Source: Russula earlei (lineage: Eukaryota > Basidiomycota > Agaricomycetes > Russulales > Russulaceae). From it: a stretch of DNA of 64,000 nucleotides. Below, piece by piece: positions 55,653 through 64,000 of this stretch. Each line of letters opens with the position of its first letter. Within the stretch, counting starts at the first letter, position 1. The DNA is taken from the NCBI GenBank assembly GCA_025769875.1, contig JAGFNK010000012.1:1-64000 (forward strand), in the 5' to 3' direction. The notes under the pieces are model-generated. The model was not told the DNA's origin and did no database searches. It was given only the letters and a program-made list of their open reading frames with translations. A program made the translations under genes and the position numbers.

Positions 55653-56037
55653 TGTTGAACTGGAACCTGAACGGATCAAAGAAGGCAAAGACCTTCATAC
55701 AAGGTTCAAGACCCACTCATGGATGTTACATGTTAGACAGAACTTTAGCATATGTGCTTATGGCAATAGGGTTATGCATACTATGCTATCTATCACAAGA
55801 TGCAGCCTTATGCTGCATCTAGAACATTTCCACATCATGTGTCACTGTGTGCATGATATAGTGGACACCTGTAGTCACCTCTTTTGGACTTAGGAACAGC
55901 CCTGGGTCATAGAGGTATAAATACCATACATGTAGATGAGTATACACATTGCTCCACATCCCAATATCACTTGAGCATTAGCACAACCTCTAAGGTGGGT
56001 TGCTTGGCCTGTTAGCTGCACTCTATGCTGCGCAACA
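55653..56037 (+). repeat. 5' LTR of Copia-1b (385 bp)
   Basis: TGTTGAACTGG..CTGCGCAACA; TATAAATACC near 55916. Followed directly by the primer-binding site. Confidence 0.94.
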
Positions 56038-56052
56038 GGTTATGGGCCCTGC
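56038..56052 (+). promoter_or_regulatory. Copia-1b primer-binding site (half initiator-tRNA type)
   Basis: GGTTATGGGCCCTGC right after the LTR. Drosophila copia and yeast Ty5 are known to prime from an internal fragment of initiator tRNA-Met around the anticodon stem-loop, and this sequence has that form (TTATGGGCCC). Copia-2 has the same site. Confidence 0.75.
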
Positions 56053-56138
56053 AAGCCATGCACCTTCATTGGCTGCAAGGATGGCAAAGCATCCCTGTAG
56101 CCTGCATGCTGTGGCGAGCTAGTCTACCCTATGGGGAG

Positions 56139-57023
56139 TGTCACACCATTTTCCTTTTATGTTTACTTCTTACCTTTTGCTATGGACTGCTTGCTTTTGT
56201 ATGTCCCTTTACTTACTGGTCTCGTGATCTCTTACATCTTGTGATCCCTTCTGTGTTATCATGTGATCCATACACATCCAGGTAACAATGGATTGCTGTT
56301 ACTTTCCCTTTGTTTAATTCTCCTTCCATTTATATTCATTTCTTAGTTTCGACTGTGCAATGCTGTGCACTTTGCTGCGCAGCACAGTTACTTGGTTATG
56401 ACTCATTCATGGCCTTATTTCTGTGACTCCTACTTATTATGACTCCTACTATACTAGTAGCACAGTCAAAGCGCAGCTATTGCTGTGCTTCTCCTGTATA
56501 TATAAGTTCAGTACTTTGTGACCAAAGCCCTAAGCTTGGTCTCTTGTAGAATCCAACCTACTCTTGTCCAACATATTCACCTACAACCCACTTCACTCCT
56601 AATCCTCAAACCACATCCACATCTCCATCTCACCAACTCTTCACAAACACCAACTACCATCTACTCTACCTATCCCTTCCTTCCCTAAGAGTCTCTCTTC
56701 ACTCCACTGAGAAGAGCTCTCCTCCTTTAAAGACCTACCTTCCTCTACTCTCTCTGCATTGTTCAAGGTCTCTGACAGACTTGAACACATATAGCTAGTG
56801 GAACCAGCCCTAGTCTATCCCATTACAAACTTACCCTAGCTTCTCAACGGACCGAGTTGTACTAGGAAGGGTCTATTGGCCATAACCTGTTTAGCATAAA
56901 ACACTTCGACTGCTGCAGGGATCTTTACTCTTCATACACAGGAATTGGCCCGTTTCTTGAACACATCTCTACTATTGAACTTGTCTTCGCACTTGAAAAC
57001 TGACACAGCTTGTTACTGTGACA
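56139..57023 (+). mobile_element. Solo LTR, family LTR-3, copy d (885 bp)
   Basis: TGTCACACC..TACTGTGACA flanked by GGGAG at 56134-56138 and 57024-57028, in the Copia-1b leader. Confidence 0.95.
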
Positions 57024-57096
57024 GGGAGACTATGTTGGCTTGTTTTAATACAAATACTCTTACTGACAACCTCTAAGCCTCTTTCTAACAGCCATT

Positions 57097-57463
57097 ATGT
57101 CATCATCTCAACCATCTGCCCCTGTTGTCCCCATCCTTGATGGTGCAAACTATGGTATCTGGTCAAAGGCTATGAAAGCCTACCTCATGTCCGTTGGACT
57201 GTGGGGTTATTGCAATGGCACGTTTGACATGCCAATCCTTCCTGGACTTCCTCAGGCACCTCTTCCTGAAGAGATAGCTGCCAAGTCTGCCGCACAGACA
57301 ACCCTGAGAGAATGGAACAAAGGGAATGATATGGCAGTCGGCCATATGGTCCTTAGATCTAGTATCATGGTCCAACAAGATCTTACATCTTTGGATAATG
57401 CCAAAACAATTTGGAATCACCTTGAAACCCTTTATGGTATGGTGACCACCACTAGCATCTATA
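57097..57463 (+). pseudogene. Copia-1b gag, first part (continues at 62753)
   Basis: From the ATG at 57097 a UBN2/copia-type gag begins (LDGANYGIWSKAMKAYL, EWNKGNDMAVGHMVLRS, TIWNHLETLYG). Copia-2 is inserted after SIY. Insert plus duplication (5289 bp) is a multiple of three, so the frame resumes at 62753. Gag of this type forms the capsid. Confidence 0.88.
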
Positions 57464-57943
57464 TGTTGAGATCTGCACTGACCTGAGTCTCAGGTGTGTT
57501 GTGATGTGATCACAACTCGGATGCGCTGACGCGTCAGATCACCCGGACCGGGCATCACCGGCTCAGCTCATACGCTGCAGCACGCGTTAGTTACATTGAT
57601 AGAGTGATTTAGGACAATCGGTAGCTACTTACAACTGATCCTCAGACTTACTTAGTGATCTGTGATGGTAGTTAACTGTACTGCATCTAGTGGTGGTCTC
57701 AGGTACTTAAGAACGCCACAAAGTACGTAGATCACTTCAGTTTTGTGTCAACCAAACTGAAGTGAGTATTTACACTATGACATCTTATCTCACAGTACTA
57801 ACGACGCCTTGTAGCTATTGTCTGATAGGTACATTATTTATATCAGTTTTGTGTCAACCAAACTGAACTATTGTCTGATAGATCTGCCTGCGATCTTATC
57901 ATCTGCTGCTATCTAATCACACATACTGCGTCTATTTTCAACA
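57464..57943 (+). repeat. 5' LTR of Copia-2 (480 bp)
   Basis: TGTTGAGATCTGC..TTTTCAACA. Contains two copies of TCAGTTTTGTGTCAACCAAA (about 57739 and 57844). Confidence 0.95.
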
Positions 57944-57958
57944 GGTTATGGGCCCTGC
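57944..57958 (+). promoter_or_regulatory. Copia-2 primer-binding site (half initiator-tRNA type)
   Basis: GGTTATGGGCCCTGC adjoins the LTR, identical over 15 bases to the Copia-1b site although the LTRs are unrelated. Confidence 0.75.
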
Positions 57959-58184
57959 CCGTATCTAAAATCCACAGAGATCACCACACACATTTATTCC
58001 TATAACACCTCCCTTCCCCACAAACCTCTGTTATCAGACGACATCTTACTCCCTTGGCCCCTGGAACCAAAGGATTGATGCGCGCGCAGTTACATCACGC
58101 GTCAAAGATACTGATTTGATCTCTAATTGATCCGGCTACAATTGCTCCGCTGGTCTGGATTGGCAATTCACCTCATTACATCAT

Positions 58185-61100
58185 ATGGCACCCACATTCA
58201 CTATCCCCTCGGGAACGCCCCTGGAGATCTTAGATTCATCAAATTGGACTACTTGGTCATTTTGCTTCGAGGCCATTACCCGAATGAATGGTTTCCGGCG
58301 TCATCTTATCGATACAAAGCCCTCTGGAGATAGCACTTGGGACGTTGAAGAAGACATACTGTTAGGCGTCTTCCAGCTCCATCTCCAGAAAGATATATAC
58401 GCAGAGATAAGCGATAACACCAAGTTCGACACCTGTAAACTCAAGTGGGAACAACTTAAGACTACTTGCATCGGCGTTGGATCTATGTCACTACATAACT
58501 CTTGGACCGCCTTCACGTGCTTTGATCTAGATGACACCAGCCCGATGTTCCCACAACTACAGAAATTGAATGATACTAGGATCAATCTTCAGAACAATGA
58601 CATGCCCGTCACCGATCTCCAATTCAGTCTCACTCTAATTCAGTCACTTCCCAGCTCTTACTCTGGTCTTACACAAGCTATCCTCGGTTCTAATCTTCCA
58701 AACAAGCTTTCCCCGAAAGCCATTCAGGAACACATTCTCAATGAAGAGAGTCGTCGGGCCGGCTCCTCCGCTTCCCTTAACAAAATTGCTCCGGTCAAAA
58801 AACAGGACAATAAAAACAAAATAAAATGTTATTATTGCAACAAAGCTGGTCACAAGAGTCCTGAGTGCCGGAAGAAGAAAAAGGATGAGGAGGAGAAGGC
58901 GAAGAAAAAGAGGGAGTCTGGCGCGGACACTAACAGAAAGGTCAACGCGCACATAGTAGAGACTACTGCTACAATTACGGAGATCTCGGATGATGAAAAT
59001 GACATTCGCATTTCCCTTTACTCGGCGACTAGATCGCACTGGATGATTGACTCAGGAGCCACCCATCACATCAGTCCGTTCTGGACTGACTTCATCACTT
59101 ACGCTCCGGCCACTGGATCAGTTAACCTCGGTGGTCACGCTATCATCAAGCAGATTGGGACCGGATCTGTATCCGTCCTACCGTCTGGAGGCATTGGGAA
59201 GCTTCCATTAACCCTCACCGATGTCATGCATGTTCCGGAAGCCGACGCACGCTACTTCTCAGTCAGCGCGTTGCTCCGAAGGGGGGGACATATCACTTTT
59301 ACTCAGAACGCGTGCCAAATCTACTACAAAGATCGGAAAGTCGCGCAAGGATACCTGGAGAATAACCTATTCTATATTGACTTTTCATCTCCGGCCCTAC
59401 ACGCGCAGGCGGGGGTGCTACCGCTTAACATCTGGCATCAGCACATGGGACATATGTCCTCACGCACGCTAATCAAATATGCTCATTCCATCAAGGGAAT
59501 CTTGCTTAGTTCAGCGGATTGCGATCAGTCACCTTGCCCTGGGTGTGAACTCAGCAAACAGACGCGACTTCCTTTCCTGGCTTCGCCTAAGCGATCGGAT
59601 CGGCATCTACAGATTGTGCATACTGACTTAGCCGGTCCGATGCAGACCCGGTCGATCCGAGGTGCAACTTATTGGGCAACGTTTATCGACGACTACTCCC
59701 GTTATGGGGTAGTGTACTTCCTCAAAAGTAAAGATCAGTGTGCTGATGCGTTCAAAAAATATCTCGCATGGTCAGAAAACCAGACCAACGATAAGATCAA
59801 AGCACTACACTCGGATCGCGGAGGGGAGTACTTGTCTGGTACCCTCAGATCGGTCTTAGACCAAAAGGGAATTGAGCATAGATTGACAATGCCAGGGTCA
59901 CCACAGCAGAATGGCGTAGCGGAGAGATGGAACCGGACCCTCGAAGACAAGATGCGTGCTATGCTACATGGCGCCGGTCTTACTCTGGGCTTCTGGGAGC
60001 TTGCTACTGACGCAGCAGTCCATATCTACAATCGCACTCCTACACGCGTTCTCCGGTGGAACACACCTCACTCAGTCTGGACGGACGGACAAGTTCCGGA
60101 CGTTTCCTATTTCCGCGTCTTTGGATGTAAGGCATATGTACACACGCCTGCTAACAAACGAAAGAAGCTCGATCCGAGATCGGTCGAGATGATTTTTGTT
60201 GGGTACGAGTCTGGATCTAAGGGTTACCGACTCTGGAATCAATCCACCCGAAAGCTGTTCTTATCGCGCGATGTCACTTTCGATGAGCGCATACTGCCTG
60301 CTAGGGGAGACCTTACTGACACTCCTCCTCCGGCACAACCCTTGGTCTTCACGGGACCGGTTTCTTTCACTGCCCCACTTCCGCACGAACCGGATGGCTG
60401 CGGACTTAGTCCTGCGCCTCCGGAAACCCCACTAGATCCCAATACACCTAATTCACTTTACCTTACCCCTCCCATTCAGCCCTTTCCACATACTCCGCCG
60501 CGCCGCGTTCAGCCTGTGCGCCAAGTCCGCTTGCGCCAGCCTCACTCAGCATTGCCGGGACCATCCTTTGGTCCACCGCGTCCGCCCTCACCTAGGCGTC
60601 TTCGCCCTAACCCGCGTTCTAATCCTAGATTTCTCACTTCTAACGCAAATGCGGGGGGGCGCCTATCGCATACGGCACTATTAGCGACGGCAGAGGCGAT
60701 CACTCCGGCTACGTTTCGGGAAGCGATGTCCTCGGACTCCGCCGATCAATGGAGAACCGCGTGTCAATATGAAATTGATGCACTCGCTAAGAATGGTACC
60801 TGGGAGCTTGTAGATCTGCCGCCGGGCCGCAAGGCCGTGCGATCTCGATGGGTGTTTGCACGCAAATCTGATGGTAGATTTTGCGCGCGTTTAGTCGCAA
60901 AGGGGTTCACCCAAGTGGAGGGGATTGATTATGATGAAACTTTCTCACCAGTTGCCAGATTTGAGTCTTTGAGACTACTCCTAGCGTTGGCCGCGCTAGA
61001 GGATTGGGAGATCCATCAAATGGACGTCAAGTCGGCGTTCCTTAATGGCACACTGGAGGAAGAGATCTACATGGAGCAACCACAAGGTTTCATCACTCCG

Positions 61101-62234
61101 GAACAAAAAGACAAAGTCTGTCGGTTAAACAAGGCTCTCTACGGCCTCAAACAAGCCTCGCACGCATGGAACTTACAGTTTCATGGAGTTCTCACTGGGC
61201 TCGGCTTCACGCGCACGCACTCAGATGCTGGGGTTTATCATCGCCAAGACGCGGGGGGAACCATAATCATTATCCTCTATGTCAATGATGTCACCATCTT
61301 AGGCGATTCACTCCCACTGATTGCAGACATTAAGAATTCATTGTCCACGCGCTATGAAATGACTGATCTAGGCGAGATCGACTCCTATCTTGGGATTCGT
61401 GTCACGCGTGATCGCTCAGCTAAGCGACTAGACATTGATCAATCTAGGTACATCTCGGAGATCGTCAATTGCTTCGGGATGGCGGATTCCAATCCGGTCT
61501 GCACTCCGCTGCCCTCCGGGGCAGATGTCCACTTGGTCAAGCACTCCGGGGAGGCAACACCTGATGAAATAAAGCTTTTTCAACGCATCATTGGCAGCCT
61601 TCTCTATGTGCAGATCGGGACACGACCAGATATATCATTTGCAGTCTCTCGACTTGCCCAATACTCATCCAATCCCTCATTGCATCATCTACGCCTTGCC
61701 AAATACGTACTATCTTATCTTAACAGCACTTCAGATCTAAAGCTGCGTTATGATGGCGCACGCGATACCGGATTACACAGGTACTCTGACTCTAGCCTCG
61801 GAGACAATGCAGATGACTACTGTTCCACCTCGGGCTATGTCTTCCTACTTTCCAGTGCTGCGATCTCCTGGACCTCACGCAAACAGAAGACTGTTGCCCA
61901 AAGTACCACTCAAGCCGAATATATGGCCTTAGCCGACACAGCTAATCAAGCCGCGTGGTATCGGAGCTTCTTCTCCGAGATTGGCTATCAGATCTCTGAT
62001 CCGATTCCGCTTCATGGTGATAACAAAGGCGCCGTTGATCTCGCGCTCAACCCAGTCACCGGAAGACGGTTGAAGCATATCCCTATCAAGCATCACGCCA
62101 TCCGCCAATACATTGAGGACGGACTGATCATACTGATCCGTACTCCCACAGGAGAGATGCTTGCAGATGGTCTCACCAAGCCGCATACTCACGCGCTGCT
62201 CCGGACCTTCGTCGATGGGTTGGGTCTTAATTGA
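58185..62234 (+). CDS. Copia-2 Gag-Pol polyprotein, 1349 aa, RT active site YVND
   Basis: Starts at an ATG and has no internal stop. Gag with CCHC knuckle CYYCNKAGHKSPEC (residues 215-228) and a Lys/Glu-rich tract; protease IDSGATHHIS (D ~289); GAG-pre-integrase finger (~415-455, H-H-C-C); integrase D481, D544, E580, with 35 residues between the last two; a Pro-rich linker (~720-830); RT from ~865 with MDVKSAFLNG (D947); RNase H with SDSSLGDNADD (D1202), AEYMAL and GDNKGA. The RT YVDD box reads YVND (N1034, AAT at 61284-61286). That Asp binds catalytic metal in RTs, so the enzyme should be dead despite the intact frame. Length is normal for fungal copia polyproteins. Confidence 0.95.
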   Translation: MAPTFTIPSGTPLEILDSSNWTTWSFCFEAITRMNGFRRHLIDTKPSGDSTWDVEEDILLGVFQLHLQKDIYAEISDNTKFDTCKLKWEQLKTTCIGVGSMSLHNSWTAFTCFDLDDTSPMFPQLQKLNDTRINLQNNDMPVTDLQFSLTLIQSLPSSYSGLTQAILGSNLPNKLSPKAIQEHILNEESRRAGSSASLNKIAPVKKQDNKNKIKCYYCNKAGHKSPECRKKKKDEEEKAKKKRESGADTNRKVNAHIVETTATITEISDDENDIRISLYSATRSHWMIDSGATHHISPFWTDFITYAPATGSVNLGGHAIIKQIGTGSVSVLPSGGIGKLPLTLTDVMHVPEADARYFSVSALLRRGGHITFTQNACQIYYKDRKVAQGYLENNLFYIDFSSPALHAQAGVLPLNIWHQHMGHMSSRTLIKYAHSIKGILLSSADCDQSPCPGCELSKQTRLPFLASPKRSDRHLQIVHTDLAGPMQTRSIRGATYWATFIDDYSRYGVVYFLKSKDQCADAFKKYLAWSENQTNDKIKALHSDRGGEYLSGTLRSVLDQKGIEHRLTMPGSPQQNGVAERWNRTLEDKMRAMLHGAGLTLGFWELATDAAVHIYNRTPTRVLRWNTPHSVWTDGQVPDVSYFRVFGCKAYVHTPANKRKKLDPRSVEMIFVGYESGSKGYRLWNQSTRKLFLSRDVTFDERILPARGDLTDTPPPAQPLVFTGPVSFTAPLPHEPDGCGLSPAPPETPLDPNTPNSLYLTPPIQPFPHTPPRRVQPVRQVRLRQPHSALPGPSFGPPRPPSPRRLRPNPRSNPRFLTSNANAGGRLSHTALLATAEAITPATFREAMSSDSADQWRTACQYEIDALAKNGTWELVDLPPGRKAVRSRWVFARKSDGRFCARLVAKGFTQVEGIDYDETFSPVARFESLRLLLALAALEDWEIHQMDVKSAFLNGTLEEEIYMEQPQGFITPEQKDKVCRLNKALYGLKQASHAWNLQFHGVLTGLGFTRTHSDAGVYHRQDAGGTIIIILYVNDVTILGDSLPLIADIKNSLSTRYEMTDLGEIDSYLGIRVTRDRSAKRLDIDQSRYISEIVNCFGMADSNPVCTPLPSGADVHLVKHSGEATPDEIKLFQRIIGSLLYVQIGTRPDISFAVSRLAQYSSNPSLHHLRLAKYVLSYLNSTSDLKLRYDGARDTGLHRYSDSSLGDNADDYCSTSGYVFLLSSAAISWTSRKQKTVAQSTTQAEYMALADTANQAAWYRSFFSEIGYQISDPIPLHGDNKGAVDLALNPVTGRRLKHIPIKHHAIRQYIEDGLIILIRTPTGEMLADGLTKPHTHALLRTFVDGLGLN

Positions 62235-62255
62235 TCTAATCTACCGACTGCCTTA

Positions 62256-62267
62256 ATCACGGGGGGA
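62256..62267 (+). promoter_or_regulatory. Polypurine tract of Copia-2
   Basis: CACGGGGGGA directly precedes the 3' LTR. Confidence 0.75.
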
Positions 62268-62747
62268 TGTTGAGATCTGCACTGACCTGAGTCTCAGGTG
62301 TGTTGTGATGTGATCACAACTCAGATGCGCTGACGCGTCGGATCACCCGGACCGGGCATCACCGGCTCAGCTCATACGCTGCAGCACGCGTTAGTTACAT
62401 TGATAGAGTGATTTAGGACAATCGGTAGCTACTTACAACTGATCCTCGGACTTACTTAGTGATCCGTGATGGTAGTTAACTGTACTGCATCTAGTGGCGG
62501 TCTCAGGTACTTACGAATGCCACAAAGTACGTAGATCACTTCAGTTTTGTGTCAACCAAACTGAAGTGAGTATTTACACTATGACATCTTATCTCACAGT
62601 ACTAACGACGCCTTGTAGCTATTGTCTGATAGGTACATTATTTATATCAGTTTTGTGTCAACCAAACTGAACTATTGTCTGATAGATCTGCCTGCGATCT
62701 TATCATCTGCTGCTATCTAATCACACATACTGCGTCTATTTTCAACA
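62268..62747 (+). repeat. 3' LTR of Copia-2 (480 bp)
   Basis: Same length as the 5' LTR. Differences seen: six CG against TG/CA sites and one C/A transversion. Confidence 0.95.
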
Positions 62748-62752
62748 CTATA

Positions 62753-64000
62753 AGGACTTTAAGGAAGCCATCTCCATCTGCATTAACCTGAGCCAGCATC
62801 CTGGCCCACAAATTGATTGTATTCATGCTGCCTTCCAGCGCCTTACTGCCTCCTCTCTTATTATCCCTGACACCTTACAGGTGCTCATTATGCTTGCCGC
62901 CATTCCCCAGAAATGGGAAATGCTCATCCACATCATCACTCAGAACTATGAACTAGCTGACCTTAGTCCTAAGGACATGCAAGAGTCTCTTATCTCTCAA
63001 TACCAAACTGAGATGAATTGTGGCACAAATAAAAAACACAGCACACAGAAGCTCTCTGCTGTCAGATGCAAGCATGGTGACCCTTCCTTCTCCCATCAGC
63101 AGCAGGGCTCAAAGCCCAAGAGCGATGAAGATAAGAACAAGTGCCAGTGCGGTAAGCATGGTGGCAAAGGAAAAGGGAAAGGCAAGGAGAGATTCAACGA
63201 AAGCCATGGTCTTGGACACTCACATATTGTGGATGTTGTGACACTCCCACTCCTGACCATTACCACTATTGCCCATCTGGGTCCCTCGGGGATCCAACAA
63301 CATACCATCCCAACTGTGACTGACCCTTGCAAATGCACTCATGACCCTTACAAGGCCTTAAACAAAGCGCTTGATCTTGCTGATCATCTTGGGGTAACTC
63401 CCACCATACAGACAGTCAAGACCCTCGAGCAGCGGATCTCGACTCAATCTTCTGCCTCATCAAGTGCAGTTAAACTACTGTTGCCCATCCCTGAGCCTAT
63501 GGACCAGGACGATGGCGACTTCATGCAAACAAACACGTCAGATTTATTCAACATATATGACAGTATCCCAGAAGGTGCTGCCACCCCTGAGCGTGCTCAG
63601 ACTCCATTGGATGAACTGCTTGATTGGGGCAGCGACCCCAAAGATAATGAAGCTTGCATGCACCTCCCTCTCTCCTTTCACTTGCTAAGGAACCTTATAG
63701 AATCTCCCCAGCCCCAAAGAGGGCTAGATATGTCTAATAAGTGTTTGCTTGTATCATATGATGTACAAATTAGCACAGGAAGTAGTTCCCTGCATAGTGA
63801 ATGTAACACAAATTGTTCAAGATATAGAGGAAAGCACGACTTGAGTAAAATGGGATCCTTATGGCTCCTTGACTCTGGCATGTCCACATACTTCACCTTT
63901 GAAATAAAAGACTTTATAGAGTATATGCCGGCTTTGCCGCACGAAAGATCCCCTGTAAAAACTGCCAATAACACAATCTATGTGGAAGGCAAAGGCGCTG
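62753..64000 (+). pseudogene. Copia-1b gag remainder and start of pol (runs off window)
   Basis: The gag frame resumes (KDFKEAISICINLSQ.., LAAIPQKWEMLIH) and passes a Lys/Gly-rich tail (~63160-63190). The linker to protease matches 1-980 of the window, here with fewer frame breaks, and reaches LLDSGMSTYFTF at ~63865, where copy 1a has DSGASAHF. The sequence ends before the integrase. Confidence 0.85.

Larger units (their letters stand above)
57464..62747 (+). mobile_element. Copia-2: full-length Ty1/copia element with intact long ORF
   Basis: Two 480 bp LTRs, primer-binding site, one 1349-codon ORF and purine tract, flanked by CTATA at 57459-57463 and 62748-62752. The LTRs differ at about seven positions by eye, so it is the youngest dated insertion here. 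Its RT active site is mutated, see the ORF. Confidence 0.96.
55653..64000 (+). mobile_element. Copia-1b: second copy of Copia-1, 3' end outside window
   Basis: 5' LTR, primer-binding site, leader and gag-pol start of the family seen at 1-5477, in the same orientation and about 58 kb away. Two later insertions interrupt it: a solo LTR-3 in the leader and a complete Copia-2 in gag. Confidence 0.93.

Overview
The window looks like a transposon-dense, heterochromatin-like region of a filamentous basidiomycete, probably an Agaricomycete. The grounds are spliced gene fragments with introns of about 36-70 bp, the mix of elements (Ty1/copia, Ty3/gypsy chromoviruses, a LINE with RNase H, a Pogo-type DNA transposon), and decayed fungal housekeeping-gene fragments. 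I cannot name the species. I saw no rRNA, tRNA or CRISPR array, and no clearly intact host gene.

Layout. 1-5477: 3' part of a Ty1/copia element (Copia-1a), its pol split by a solo LTR. 5486-16889: a small spliced gene of unknown function; a 10.7 kb chromovirus (Gypsy-1, minus strand) sits inside one of its introns and itself carries a 2.9 kb element with 411 bp terminal inverted repeats (TIR-1a). 16890-20816: a solo LTR, an alternative oxidase pseudogene and a truncated secreted-protein gene. 20817-24503: a Pogo-like transposon on the minus strand, interrupted by a solo LTR. 24504-29400: old, decayed repeats. 29404-30940: two more fragments of the secreted-protein family. 31041-47283: a LINE whose ORF2 is interrupted by a second TIR element (TIR-1b, 36986-46954), which is interrupted by chromovirus Gypsy-2 (38463-45195). 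47284-55652: fragments resembling ribosomal protein uS2, Pcf11 and Got1, five solo LTRs, and an inverted array of about 155 bp units. 55653-64000: a second Copia-1 copy (1b) running off the window, holding a solo LTR in its leader and a full-length Copia-2 (57464-62747) in its gag.

Most insertions can be dated relative to each other, because 5 bp (LTR) or TA (TIR) target duplications are visible and removing the insert on paper restores the host reading frame. Both chromoviruses appear to self-prime like Tf1: the predicted first 11 nt of their RNA pair with the site just after the 5' LTR, and in both the start lies 34 nt from the TATA box. The dominant decay is CpG to TpG/CpA. All 24 in-frame stops that I could place with confidence in transposon genes are TGA (former CGA), and three elements have lost one catalytic aspartate to asparagine at a former CpG.

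Solo LTRs fall into families named here LTR-1 (Copia-1), LTR-2 (Copia-2), LTR-3, LTR-4 and LTR-5. Genes in this window do not form a pathway; the region is best read as a stack of element insertions into older elements and into decaying gene copies.
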